This document shows positions 32,623 through 45,055 of a DNA stretch of 64,000 nucleotides, one piece after another; position 1 is the first letter of the stretch; each line of letters begins with the position of its first letter. The position numbers and the translations under genes were made by a program. The stretch is from Rhizopus arrhizus. Its lineage: Eukaryota > Mucoromycota > Mucoromycetes > Mucorales > Rhizopodaceae. The stretch covers positions 1,798,001 through 1,862,000 of the forward strand of contig JAKZZE010000007.1 in the NCBI GenBank assembly GCA_024220505.1. Reading direction: 5' to 3'. The notes under the pieces are model-generated. The model did not search any database. It was given only the letters and a program-made list of their open reading frames with translations, and was not told the DNA's origin.

Positions 32623-33235
32623 TTTCTTTATTTTGTTGTTCAATAATTCAAAAGAAGAGATGGGGAATTAAATGCGTCAGTTTGTACTCATAAGTAATAA
32701 AGCTCCGCAAAAAAACTCGTGGCAGGCCATCGGCGACCAATAAAAGCTTTCATGGTTGCCTGAGTTCTCATGTAACAAATCAGAAATCATTTCTTATCGC
32801 ATGATTTCATTCATACCCAATGCTTTTGATTTGAGTGCAAGCAAAAAAAAAAGTTTTTCTTGTATTGATAAAGGCACACAAGCGAATTTTATTCTTTTGT
32901 CCATTTAGAAACAAAATGTGCTAAGAAAAGAAAAATATGTGATTAGGAGATAGACAGACGTCACAGTGAGCACTAATTTCCTACAGAATGGCATATTTAT
33001 TGTGTAAATGATCTGCACAAAATCAGAACGGTTGAATACAATTTCCTTTAGTCAGACAAAAAAAAATGACGACCATTTACATTAAGAGCATATATAGAGT
33101 ATATAAAGCTATTGTTAGCAAAAGGCATTTGTTATAAAAAATGAACGTTCCTTTTATGTAATCATATTGACATCAATTGAGGTTGAAAATACGTTGAGCA
33201 ATTATTTAAATACAATATGCTTTCTTTTTCTTTTT

Positions 33236-33290
<55 letters not shown>

Positions 33291-33315
33291 TAGTTTATAT
33301 AAAAAAATTTTCAAA
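32623..33315. other. Divergent promoter between GDI and the stress protein
   Basis: About 690 bp shared upstream sequence. Contains a 52-nt poly(T) tract ending 27 nt before the universal stress protein ATG. Confidence 0.5.
33237..33288. repeat. 52-nt poly(T) tract
   Basis: Directly upstream of the universal stress protein start codon, probably within the leader or core promoter. Length may be uncertain in assembly. Confidence 0.9.
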
Positions 33316-34099
33316 ATGAACAATGATAGCTTTGTTAGGGTCGTATCATTTGATGCAATGACAAACAAAAATTTACCAGATTATTCATTTACATTAAGAG
33401 CAAAATCACCAGGATACAAGCGTACAAGGCATTCTCGAGCATTTATGGTAGCCACTGATTTGGCAAATTATAGCGAATCTGCTCTTAATTGGGCTATAGA
33501 TGTAAGCGTGCAGCATTGATTATTTGTACCTGCATCTAAGCTACGTTTATTCTGAAATAGTCCATGATGGAAGATGGTGATGAGTTAATTGTTTTACGCG
33601 TTGTTACAGTAGAGATAAAAAGTAAATAGGGCAAAACACTACAAATAATAATATGCTTATTATAATCGCAGATAAAAAAAAGGATGGCTTACTACAGTTT
33701 GAAGAAAAGGTGTCAAGAGAAAAGGCAAACGATATCTTGAAAAGAATTATAGATAATAGCAATCAATGGAATAAAAAAGTATAAAAAGAGATCAATATGA
33801 TTTATACAAATTCGCTGATATAAAATAAATAGGTTAGTGTTATAATTGAATTTGTGATAGGAAAAGTGCATGATACAATTCAGCGAATGATTCCAATGTA
33901 TCAACCCTCTTTACTCATTGTCGGCACAAGAGGACTTTCAGATTTCAAAAGTATGTTAGTAGGAAGCGTATCTAGGTATTGCTTACAACACTCTCCAATC
34001 CCGGTTACTGTTGTTCGCTCCGAAGAACAGGTCAGAAAATCCTCATTTGACAGTACAAACAGTTTTAACAGCAAACGAAGAAGCTTTCTGTCAATGTGA
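33316..34099 (+). CDS. Universal stress protein (UspA) domain protein
   Basis: Exons 33316..33501, 33561..33621, 33672..33778 and 33833..34099 give 206 residues. The Usp fold begins at FMVATDLANYSESALNWAID, continues with MMEDGDELIVLRVV, and ends with LLIVGTRGLSDFKSMLVGSV. This contains the ATP-binding pattern G-x2-G-x9-G-S seen in the ATP-binding subgroup. A short Ser-rich tail follows. Fungal single-Usp proteins are small cytosolic stress-related factors of unclear activity. The next gene starts 84 bp downstream. Confidence 0.9.
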
Positions 34100-34183
34100 T
34101 TTGCCTAAAAAAATAAAAGCTTTAGAACACCGCATATAGCCAACTCATTTTGTGCCTTTTACGTTTTCTTTTTCAGTTGCACG

Positions 34184-35174
34184 ATGAATTTGGTGGTTGC
34201 GTTCTTGTTTTGTTTCATAGTAAACTCGGCAATTGCCCTTGACAATGTCTCCAACCGTCGCATTGTAGCAATGGGCGATCTTCATGGAGATCTTTCCAAC
34301 ACTCTCTCTATTTTAAAGTTTTCAAAGATTATTGACGAGGATCATCATTGGATTGCTGGTGACACTATACTCGTTCAAACTGTAAGAATATAAAACACTT
34401 TTGTACCTTTTAACCCTAAACTGTAAAGTTAAATTAATGAAAAAGGGTGATGTTGTTGACCGAGGACTAGATACTATTAAGCTTTACAAACTATTACAAG
34501 ACTTGCGAAAGGAAGCCCCACTTCACGGTGGCCTGGTTATACCTCTTTTAGGAAATCATGAAATTATGAATCTTATCGGCGATTGGCGTTATGTCTATCC
34601 AGGAGAACCAGAGACTTTTGGTGGTATAGAAGCCCGTAAGAAGGCATTCGCAGCAGACGGCTTTATCGGCGAATATTTGACATTTTTGAATATGACAACC
34701 AAGGTTGGCTCAACTGTCTTTTGTCACGGTGGTATTCATCCTTATTATGGTCAATATGGCTTAGATTGGATTAATGATCAAACACACCAAAGTATCTTGG
34801 ATTACATGGAGTCAAATGGGCAAGAAGGCGACGAATATGGCGTTTTTGGTGACGATGGACCCACTTGGTATAGAGGATATGCAATTGAAAATGAGGATTC
34901 CGTATGTGATGTATTAGATAAGGCGCTTGATTTTATGGGGGCAAATCGTATGGTAGTTGGCCACACAGTTCAGCATGATGGTCGCATCCATACGCGTTGC
35001 GGTGGAAAGGTTGTTTTGATTGATGTTGGTATTTCAACTGTGTATGGAGGTAATAAAGGTGCTTTAGAAATCAGAGGTAATAAGGTCACTGCTTTATATA
35101 AAGATAGAGCCGAAACATTGCCCTCTCCACCACCTTATAACCCTAAGAAAGCCATTGTTCATGAAGAGTTATAA
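34184..35174 (+). CDS. Secretory-pathway calcineurin-like phosphatase (Shewanella-like, SLP type)
   Basis: Exons 34184..34381 and 34446..35174 give 308 residues. A signal peptide is visible (MNLVVAFLFCFIVNSAIA). The phosphoesterase motifs follow in order: MGDLHGD, GDVVDRG, LLGNHE, VFCHGG and a late VVGHTVQHDGRI, so the two-metal site is complete. The arrangement resembles the Shewanella-like PPP phosphatases, which occur in bacteria, plants and some fungi. The C-terminus is HEEL, a plausible variant of the HDEL ER-retrieval signal. The enzyme is therefore probably ER-lumenal. Stop codon is 49 bp from that of the convergent EDE1-like gene. Confidence 0.88.
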
Positions 35175-35223
35175 TTTAATAGATTTGTGTAACAATAAAC
35201 ATGATTAGAATTTAAAACTCGAT

Positions 35224-36382
35224 TTATTTTTTGAAAAAGACGTCTTCAAAAGATGTAGTGTTACTTGTGTTATTGTCCTTTGCAGTTGAGCTACTATATA
35301 CGTCATCAAACACACTCAAGTTAGTTGCTGCAGAAGCATTACTGTTTGCAGAAGGACTCTCAAAAATAGAACTTAAATCATCCTTTACTGACAGTCCAAA
35401 CAAATTATTGGTATTTGTTGTGGTAGATGGCGACTCAAATGCAGATACATCGAATCCATATTTTGAAACTGATTCATTCTTTGGTTTGGTTTCTTGGGTC
35501 AAACTCGTAGTCAAATCGGGTGTTTGTTTAGATGATATTTCAGGTATTTGCTGTTTTGTTGGCTGTGGCGATGAGCCTGCAGGAGGAGAAGGAGGAGGAG
35601 CAGCTGCAGCAAAACTTTGTTCCATGGTATTCAAATCAGGAAATTTGGATTCTATTTCACTAATATCTATTGTAGCTGACATTCTTGATCCAGCTCCTTC
35701 CTTTAATCTATTGAGAGTGACAGTAGGAGAGCTAGTTGCAGATTGACTACTTGCTTTAAAGCCTGCAAATGGATCAAATATTTTCTGGGTAGGCATACTG
35801 TGGACTGATTCTGGTGATGATGCGGTCACAGATGAATGGTCATCGTGAACTTTAGCAAATACACCTCCTCCAGTTGAAGACAATGTGAATACGTCTTTCT
35901 GAGGATTAGCTTTAGGGCTAAGTGATGATTTAGGTGATGATAATTTTGACTTTTCTTCTTCTAATTCCTTTGTGTCATTCTTTATCTGCTCTATTTCATC
36001 CTGTGCATTCTCTGCCCTGATCTTAAAGTGCTTTATTTCCTGTCGATACATTTGCAGTTCCTCTATTAATTTTTCTTTCTTTTTCTTCTCTGATTCCAAT
36101 TGCTTTTCAGCTTCATCTGCAGCGTGCTTAATTTTTTCTAATTTCTCTTTTTGTTGTTGTACTTGTTTCTCAAGCTCTGCAATTGCTTGCGATTCTGACT
36201 GAATCTGAGATTGAGCCTGTTGAGATCTTGAAGTTTCATTCGATATATTGGATTGTAAGGCTGATTGAGAGCGAGACAAAGTCGAATAAGGCTGCTGCTG
36301 TAATTGCTGATGTGATTGAGAGGGTGTAAATGTGTTATCAAAATCCGAAGAAAGACCCAATAAATCAACTGTATTTTGCTGC

Positions 36383-36413
<31 letters not shown>

Positions 36414-37737
36414 GCTGTGGCTCAATTCCTACAGAAAGATAGATTCGTTAGATATATAGAATCTTTGATGTAAAACAAACTAACTTGCTCCAAGTACAGG
36501 TTGTGAATTTGGAATATCACCACCCGCAAGCCTCCTGTTGATCATATGCATGGCCATTGCAAATTCTTGTTCAGATAATTGACCAGTTGAATTGGTGTCT
36601 GCCAAATCCCAAATTCGTGCAAGATCCGATTCAGGCAATTTCGAATGCTTGAAAAATACTACAGCATCAGCACCAGAGACATATCCAGAGTTGTATGTGG
36701 TTAATTGATCAAAAAAGGCCTTGTATTTCGCATATTCATCTGGCGATATTTCGAAATTAGTTAATGTTGATCCTTTAAATACGGGTGATGCTAGAGGTAC
36801 CCTGTTAATCTGCAAGGTGTTTTGTCTGACAAGAGGCGAAGAAATGCTGTGACCACTAGCCGAAGCGTAAATACTCGCAGGCAAGGTAGGCGGCAATTGT
36901 GCTGCTTCTTTCATAGTACGTTCAATGTAATGCATGGCAATAATAAACTCTGTTTGATTTAGTGCGCCAGATTTGCGAGTATTCGCTAGATCCCATATAG
37001 CCTGCAGTTTAGCAGGAGGAAGATTAGATCGAACAAAGACATTTCTAGCTGCCTGACCTACAAAAAATCGTGCAAATAAGGAGGGAAGCTCCATGAATGC
37101 CTGTTTGCTACCTTACCGTTCAAAACTCCATCGACAGGTCCAAGAGATTGAAAAAGGTTGATGTATTTTAGTCGTTCTTCAGTAGTAATTAAATCTGTAG
37201 AATTATTTCGTGGTGGTAGCCTTGCGGGTTTTTCTTGACCGTTAAACTGAGGTAAAGGTACTATGAGAGGGAGAAAGTTAATATGAATTGGTTTTTAGAA
37301 TGCTTATCTACATCCTTTTCCCATACTGCGCTTACATTACCCGATGTGGACAATATGGGATCTCCAGCCATGGCACCATGTTGAGCACAGGCTATTAATT
37401 TTAGGATGGAACAAAATTCTTGTTCAGTCAAGAAGCCTTTTTTATCATTATCCACGGCTTCCCAAAACTTTTTTATATCTAGTAATTAGTAAATTAAAAG
37501 ATTGTACCTTTTGTTATTTTCTAACCTGGCTTAATATGTTTTGTGGGATATCTGATTGTTGTAAAAAGCTCACTGCTTCTTCTTGCAGAACGATGCCTTT
37601 ATTGTCTGAATCTACTTTTTTAAAATAGTCCAAATAAATTTGCTTTTCTTGAGGTGTCAAAAGTTGTTGCCAATTATCTAAGTTGATTTTTTTAGCAAAG
37701 GAATGTTTAAAATTTATTTTAGCTTTTTACTATTCAT
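35224..37737 (-). CDS. EDE1: EDE1/Eps15-like EH-domain endocytic scaffold
   Basis: Six exons (37737..37731, 37677..37526, 37467..37341, 37260..37117, 37057..36485, 36428..35224) give 735 residues. Three EH domains lie at about 1-95, 110-205 and 245-330, the latter two with IWDLANTRKSGALNQTEF and IWDLADTNSTGQLSEQEF. A polyglutamine tract (about 338-349) precedes a coiled coil (about 410-492, AIAELEKQVQQQKEKLEKIK). A Ser/Pro-rich tail with FDPFAGF-type motifs follows. EH domains bind NPF peptides; the protein is an early scaffold at clathrin-coated pits. It is shorter than yeast Ede1 and no UBA domain is visible at the C-terminus (DVFFKK). The two-codon first exon and the AAAAAG acceptor of exon 3 are the least certain parts. 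Confidence 0.86.
36377..36418 (-). repeat. CAG/CAA polyglutamine-coding repeat
   Basis: Trinucleotide repeat inside the EDE1-like gene encoding about 13 Gln; length polymorphism is likely. Confidence 0.9.
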
Positions 37738-38849
37738 CTTGAATAAAAAAGAAAAAAAAAAGTGAAGGGATGTTTTCCTCAGATTTTGCACACAACCATT
37801 CCTTATTTGTGCGCACCCTAATTTTTATTTTACATTTTACGACTGATAAAATTTTACTTACGTGTGCTTCAAGCTTTATAGAAAAATATATTGGATTGAA
37901 CACTCTTTGTTCACGTCTTTTATTTAGTTATAGTTACATCTAAGTTTATATATGAACAGAGTTTTACATATTGTTGACGTATTGTTATTTATTTTTCAAA
38001 ACAAGCGAAAAAAAAATCACCATTTTTAGGTTTTTATGTATCAATCACTTTATTTGCAATAATTCTCGAAAAAATGGATGTTTTTTATTTAATATTTTTT
38101 TTTTCGCCACATTTTTACGTCTTGAAGTCGATTTTTATATGAGTATATAAAGAATATGTCAAATTTACTGTTCATAAAAAAAAATAGTTATTTCTCCTTC
38201 GTCTATATTTTAAAAATGATTACCGTTTTTGAACAATGCTTCCAAATAAAGTAATCACAGCTAAAAAATAGATGAAAAAATAATAATTGGTTAACCCATT
38301 ATGAATAAAAGTTGATTCAGATAGCAATTATTCTAAAATTTCACCTACCACTATTGATGTTCGATCTATCAGAATATAGTATAAAGGTGTCTATTTTTCG
38401 GATACTTTTTTATACTTTTTTTTATTTATTTTTGGAAGGCTATTTAAATGTTTAATAAAAGAGCATGAACTAACAACAATGACTATACACAAAGTACGAT
38501 AGAATGCATGGCTACTTATTTTTGCGTATTTATCTATCTTTTTATTTTCAAGACAAGAGTGAATTAGTTTATTCATAAAAATAATAATTGTAAAATACAT
38601 TCTAAAAAGAAAACGCTTTTGTAGTAGCCGCACAATATCAGTATACCAAGCTATAAGTTTTCTCATATTAATTTCAACCTTTATATTAAACATAAGTAAA
38701 ACAGTTTGTCTTTATGAAAAAATCAACTATTACCCTCATTTAATGTAATCCATTATTAAATAAACATTTATTTTTCTTGTAGGCATTATTTAACAATAAA
38801 TATTTGCTTTCATCTTATCTTCCCCTTTTTTTTTATTCAGGAAGGTGAT
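37738..38849. other. AT-rich intergenic region
   Basis: Upstream of the EDE1-like gene; very AT-rich with no recognised gene. Confidence 0.4.
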
Positions 38850-40500
38850 ACGAAAAATCCTGTTTTTTATGCAAAACTTGTTAAATATGAAACTATGTAG
38901 CGTTTGATTACATGCTTTGTTTATATCTCAAGAAAGTCAATATTAATAAAATAATATTTTATTTTATTTGAAAAGCTTAAACAGATATCCTTCTTTTCAT
39001 AGTGTAGGTTGGATACAGAATTAAAAGTGGATAAGAAAATTTAGTTTTTATAAAAAGATAACAAATCCTAAATTACAGATAGCCAAAGTGTGAGTTACTC
39101 AAAAATAAACAAAAGAAAAAATGGAATGATATTATTTTATAAAAAAGAGAGAAAATATTTAAAATGATTTTTTTTTTTGTTAAAAGGTTTTTTTCTTTTC
39201 TATCATTCTTATTTTTTCTAAAGTGAATAGGTAAACTGCAGAACTTTTTTTTTTTTTTTTTTTTCAAATCAATAACCAAAGCACTCTTTGATTAATGATA
39301 TCTTTTGATTTCCTTTAGTGATTTTTGATATTTTTTCTCTAATGATGCTACAAAAAAAAGGGAAGGGGAGAGAATCTATAGTTTAGTGTGCTCTTATTCT
39401 CTTGTAAGTGCACACTACAGATACCTTGTCTTGATCCTTCCCTAAAATACCTTTGTATCAAGGAATCCAGACCTGATAGTTTCGTCTCTTGAAGTATTAG
39501 ATAGATGAGCAATTCAAGTAACGAACTGCTTATAACATTTTGTTGTAGTATAAGAATGAGGTATCATGATACCGATTTTATCATGTAAGATGTTGGCACT
39601 AAATTGATTCTTATACAAAATCATAAATCACTCTTTATAAGTCAGAGTGATTTGACTAGATTCAGTAGGCATACAAATCATGACATGAGAGATAGATATA
39701 TAATTAGTCAATATGCATGTTTCATGAAGATTTGCTTGTTCAAGTTCAACTTGGGTAGGCGTAAAATTTAGGAGTTTAGATACAGAATTGTTCATTGCAA
39801 GTTAAATGGAGGAATAGAAACATTTCTAATCATTGCCAATACCATAAATTGATTTAGAAAGTAAGTTTTAAACAGTTTGAACATAGCTCTCACTTAAACT
39901 GTTAGCAGAAGGATGCAAAAGATTGAAAAGGTTTATGATCATGGTCCACAGTATTAGATAAATATCCAGAGAGAATTGTTAAATTCAATATTACCATCCT
40001 TTTGAAGTTTTGTAGGAACACATTATACAAAAAATATTACTTGGTGCACACAGAATTGAACCTGTCTTTTTGTCGGGTAAGATCCAATGCATACAAATTG
40101 TATACAAACGTCAATAATAGCCATAAAATGTTTATTACTAATTGCTGAAGTGGTATGCATAGAATCACCTAAAATGATAGCGTAATGGCCACCTGGATAA
40201 TAGCTGCATAGATTAGTTTAGGCTCATTAAACCCAAAACAGGTTATATTGGATAGTGTTCTATATCATTCTAGGTATTCAAATTCGAGCAGGGAGAAGCG
40301 ATATGAATTGGGAAGACTTAGAGGCGCTAATTACAGCTATTTTGCATGCCTGCTTCTGGCTGATAATCTTTTAATCCATTTAACATACATTCTATATTTA
40401 TTGCTTCTAGTTTGACAAGCAACTTACAGATTTTTCATTGCTTATTCAATCCGTATCTCATCTTTTGCTTTCCAGTCTAGCTCTAAAATACAAATAATCA
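38850..40500 (-). pseudogene. Unidentified decayed coding-like sequence, probably transposon relic
   Basis: On the minus strand, fragments with protein-like composition recur between stops. The clearest is at about 40080-40210: PGGHYAIILGDSMHTT followed by KHFMAIIDVCIQFVCIG. No family was recognised. Numerous stops and frame changes indicate a dead element. The boundaries are approximate. Confidence 0.35.
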
Positions 40501-41032
40501 TTTAATTACTTATTACACCTTGACTGATCATTAAGAATAGCAAGGAATAGAAAAGAATGAATTGTTTTTATTCAAACTCAAATTGAAACGCCATACATGT
40601 TAATTTCAGATGAAATAAGCAATAGATTTTGATGAAATGCTTTCTATTTTATAACAAACAATAGTCATAAAAGACATAGCTATTCATTTCATAATCAGCA
40701 CAAGCATCATTGTTGTTGCCATCCAAACTTCATCAAAACTTTGCCATCTCCATTTTCAAATATAAAAGTAGCTATAGCATGTAGAAAATTTTGAATAGTG
40801 AAGAGAAAAAGACAGTGAATACACCGTTAATTGCCATGAGAGCTATGGTCATAGTTGTAACATACAATAACCTTCGGACCATTAGAGTAACCTACATTAC
40901 ATATTATAAGATAAAGCCGTTGTACGTCATAAAAAAAGGTGCCATAATCATAAAAATAAGTAACCAGTTCTTTCGCGAATTTATACGTTACATACACTAC
41001 GAACAACAATAAAACATTAAAGAACGTCAATC

Positions 41033-43560
41033 ATGCCTCCAGATTCTGCTATATCTGATAATAATAGCAACAATAACATATCTAATATTAGTAATATCCT
41101 ATCACAGGATCAAATTGATTACTTACTTTCTCATTTCGAGGCCTGTCGCAAACCTCTGAGATGTCCTAATTGCGAGAAAAAGGGTATTTTCAGCCGAAAC
41201 GGCTCTACTAAATCTGAGCCTCCACAACCTATTTTCCGTTGCATTAGTTGCGGCAGTAACTTCCGAGCCAAAACTATGATGAACATTGCTAATTCTACGC
41301 AGTCTACTCCTGTAAACACACAATCAATGAATCCTGAATTTTCTGGATCTTTCCAAGGTGGTACGTCATCTCAAGTGACACAAACCAGCAGCAACCAAAA
41401 TGATTTGCAGTTTCTCCTTAACATGATCCAACCATTAACAAAAGAATTAGCTTCCGCAAGAACTAAAATTGAACGACTTCGAGTCCAGACAGCACATCTC
41501 CAGGAACAACTAAATCAACAGAACGCTACCTCGAATACTACAAATCCCTTAAGCCCATCAGATTTCCCTCCTCTTCGCAACACAGCATCAACACTTTTAC
41601 ACTCAACTCCATGGCACCAACCTGAAAAACTTCAGCAAATTAAAGACCAACTGACCGCCCAACAACAACAACGACGCTTATAACGACAAGAAGCTGCCGC
41701 ACGTCTGTTACAGCCACCCTCTACCAACCAAGGATCTAAATATATCTACTTGCCTACGAAGGCTAGAGTACCTATTGGACAGATACGCTCCCGCTTGCGC
41801 AAATTGGATATTAACAATAACCGCATCGTTGACATACATTACCCTGATCGTAACATTGTCGCCCTTTTGATCCACAATGATTACAAAGACGAACTACGAC
41901 AACAACTACAACGCTTCAGAGTAACCATCAAAGAGGATTTTAATCCTTGTGATCCCCAAGTGCTTCGTGATCCAAAATATGCTGACCACACCCCTGCAGA
42001 GAGAGAAAACATTGCTTTTATGCATCACTGTAACCGCATTGAAAGAGCTCTACAATGCATTCGAGCCCCAGTCAAATTTGCCGTTGCCCGATACTTTTAT
42101 TCGAAGGGCTGGATCAGCAGACAGCTCTTACAAGAAACTCTGCCAGCACGAACAATAAACAGACAGCAAGATATAGACATATTCTTTTCCGATGATGACC
42201 ATATGAACATCTTTGAATAAACTAAGGACATGAACCAAACTATGAATCCTATGGATGATACAGCCTCCATATGAGTCCAATCACTATTATTCTCTTCAAT
42301 GCCACAGGCCTAGAAAACAGGCCATATCACCAATACTCCATCTTGCCCAATCTCCCTCGGTTCTTCTTATTACTGATACTTGGATTTTGCCGCCCAACAA
42401 GTACCCTACTCACTGGAAACAATTTCACACATATAGTATCAAAGCACAGCCCTTAGCCACTAAGGGACATCAAGGTATCAGTCTCCTTATTAATCCAACC
42501 TGCTCATATCATGTTCATCACCTACCGAACGACAACACGTCGGTTTCACAATACAAACTCTCCTTCATTATCGCAGACACTCTCGTTCATTGTGTTTATC
42601 TCCCGCCCTCACTTAACAATCAAGTTGTTAGTCAAGTCCTGGATTCCTTACCACGTACAGCACCCGATGTCAAGTATACCATCCTATGTGGCGATTTTAA
42701 TGCAAGAATGGGATCTTATACTGGAGATAGCTCTACAAACCCCAGAGGCAACATGATATATGGATGGTTGCAAGAACACAATTTCATATTATGGAACCAA
42801 CGCCTTGCATATGGAAAACCCACCTTTATAACACACCAAGGTAGCAGCATCATAGACTTCTTCATGAGTGATACTGAGCTATGTAACCCTTCCTTAACAA
42901 TATGGGAAGATCTTTCTTTGGATTCTGCACACAAGATGATATCTTTTTCATTTCATCCCAGTATATTACCAGAAATCCATAGCCAACAACCACGTATCAC
43001 TTGGAGGCTCACAAAGCTGCAAGAAGCCAAAACAAGGGATCAATATATCCAAAGTTTCCAAAATGTAGCCAACAATATATCAATATCGATCGAGAACAAT
43101 AACCAACAGCCTCAAGATCAATAGTCAGCAAGAGATTTTATTGAAAAACTAAATGATGACATTTGCCAAGCAATATATATGTCACTGGATAGCATTTGTG
43201 GACGCACATGCCAACAAACCGACCCATTGAAGGACTTTTAGACAGCAAAAATGAGACAAGCATATGAGGCTAGAGAATATTACTATAGGAAATGGCGTAA
43301 AGCATACGGTCTGAACAAACTCCATTTCTGGTTACAACATCAACAAGCACGTGCAACGCTAAGGCGCCTCATCCACCAACGACGTCGAGAAAACTGGCGT
43401 AGGTTCTGTCATCAGATGGCAATTAGGGAGTACACAAAAGCTATTTCTAAACTTAGTCGTATCCGTAAGATGATCCTAAACATCCACTTTTGGTGTTTCG
43501 TCTTAGAGTGAACGCAGAACATTCGAAGTATAAAAAATACGAAGTTTTGTCTGCAGCAAA
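41033..43560 (+). mobile_element. Decayed LINE of a second type, truncated after the endonuclease
   Basis: ORF1 runs 41033-42220 in one frame, broken by a single TAA at 41681-41683. It has a zinc-ribbon-like CPNC...CISC pair near its start and a coiled segment with QTAHLQEQLNQQ. ORF2 begins at about 42271 with ITIILFNATGLENRP, shifts frame near 42320, then continues through an APE endonuclease: LLITDTWILP, CGDFNARMG and DSAHKM (in place of S-D-H-x). Two in-frame stops (43122 and about 43239) and a frameshift near 43470 follow. No RT domain is present, so the element was cut at about 43560. It is distinct from the intact LINE at 18-23 kb, whose ORF1 has CCHC knuckles. Possibly the 5' part of the family whose 3' ends lie at 7.15 and 45.45 kb, which cannot be shown here. 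Confidence 0.78.
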
Positions 43561-43708
43561 GAAAAAGATTAACTAGGCTAATTGGCAATCCTTAATACTT
43601 GAGGATTTACTAGTTATTTTACTGATTTTAAAAGGGTGCTAGACAATTTTGTTGTTTTTAGTCATTTGCATTCCATAATATTTTACTGTTTACAATAAAT
43701 AAATTTAC

Positions 43709-45055
43709 TTATAAAGATCTTTGTACTGGAGCCTTTCTGCATTGAAAATCCTCCATGAATTTATGATCATTTAGTATATCTTCCCTAGTAAAAGTTTTAA
43801 CTGTGTTATTTACTGGTAAGAGATCAATTAATATTTTTTTAACTTTGGGTGGGATCTATCAAAGAGTACGTTTATGAGTAAGTCAATAAAAAATGTCTAT
43901 TTCTTCATTACCTGACAAAGGATTTTATATCTTCGCAATTTGTTGATAGTCTCGCAAAGTCGATCACAATCAAGCAAATATCAGTATCGGTAGTTTTGAT
44001 ATGATTCATCATATCTAAAAGGAAAAACGATATCAATTATATTTATTTTGGGAATATATGTATACATTATACCTTGGGCACTGCCAGACACATTATTTAA
44101 TTGTCTTACAAGGGATTTGCTCTTCTCGCATAAATCTCTTGAAGCAATTTCATCCATGCTGTCAGAGAAGGGAGAAGCATAAACAATTTTGATTAAACAT
44201 CTTTCTGTAAGCCTATTGGCCATAGCTTCTAATAATCGGACTCGCACATCATCATTTTTTTCTCCTTTTGATTTTCTTATGTAGCCTATTAATTCGAGAA
44301 CTTCTTCTTCAAGATTTTTTACAAATGATTTGTAGTTTGAAGGGTATTCTATTATTGCTGAAACAGCTTTACCTATAAAGAAAAAAAATTAAATTTAAAA
44401 GTTACTTTTGTAAAGCTGGTAGCTAAAAATTACCAAAGAACTCTTGCTTCATAACGTACAACGGTCGGGTTTGGTTTACTACAACGCCATTTTCACTTTT
44501 TTGTTTTTTTCTTACTTCTGCTTTGAAAAAATGTAGTTTTTTTCGGCTACACCAAGTTGTGAAGCTTTTGAGATTGTTGTCATCAAAATAATCGGTATAA
44601 AGAGATACAATATGAAATACATCTTTTGTAGTTAAGTATTTGAGATTATAGACTGCATTATTATGAGGATTGAAAGGTATGAACACTTCGTTTATAAATT
44701 GCACAACCTGAGCCACTGAATCTATGTATAAAAATAAATAAAACAAAAATTAGACAAATCGATTCTCTAATATGTTGTTACTACTCAAACTTACTCAATT
44801 GTGTTTCTTCTTGCAATGGTATTTCAGGGTTTGATTCTTTAGAACCCGATACATAACGAAGAAATTTGTACGGTAAAGCATTTATTCTTGTTTTAAAAAC
44901 CAGAACTGGATCTGTAGGATCATGTAAATAACAAATATCTACATTTCCAATGTCCTCTATTTTTTTTGAAACACCTAGCCACATTTTCTTCGTTAAAATC
45001 TTCACAATAGAAAATGCAAACAGCTTGTTGACAGGCATGAGCAATTTAAAAGGCA
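43709..45055 (-). pseudogene. Pseudogene of unknown family, 5'-truncated, one nonsense codon
   Basis: Four exons are well supported by frame: about 45055..44795, 44721..44434, 44372..43912 and 43855..43709, with GT-AG introns. The protein is helical and charged, with DPVLVFKTRINALPYKFLRY, VRLLEAMANRLTERCLIKIV and RLCETINKLRRYKILCQ. A TGA at 43981-43983 interrupts RYDESYQNYRY-stop-YLLDCDRL; the frame continues correctly on both sides, which looks like a Trp codon changed to stop. The 5' end is replaced by a Tc1 fragment on the opposite strand. I do not recognise the family; it may be a repeated or transposon-carried gene. Confidence 0.6.

Noticed and set aside
36138..36425. Asparagine-rich open frame antisense/out of frame to the EDE1-like gene
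   Set aside because: It is the polyglutamine repeat read in another frame; no independent start or splice support.
43981..43983. TGA as a recoded (selenocysteine or readthrough) codon
   Set aside because: No supporting structure or conserved context; a Trp-to-stop mutation in a truncated gene is simpler.
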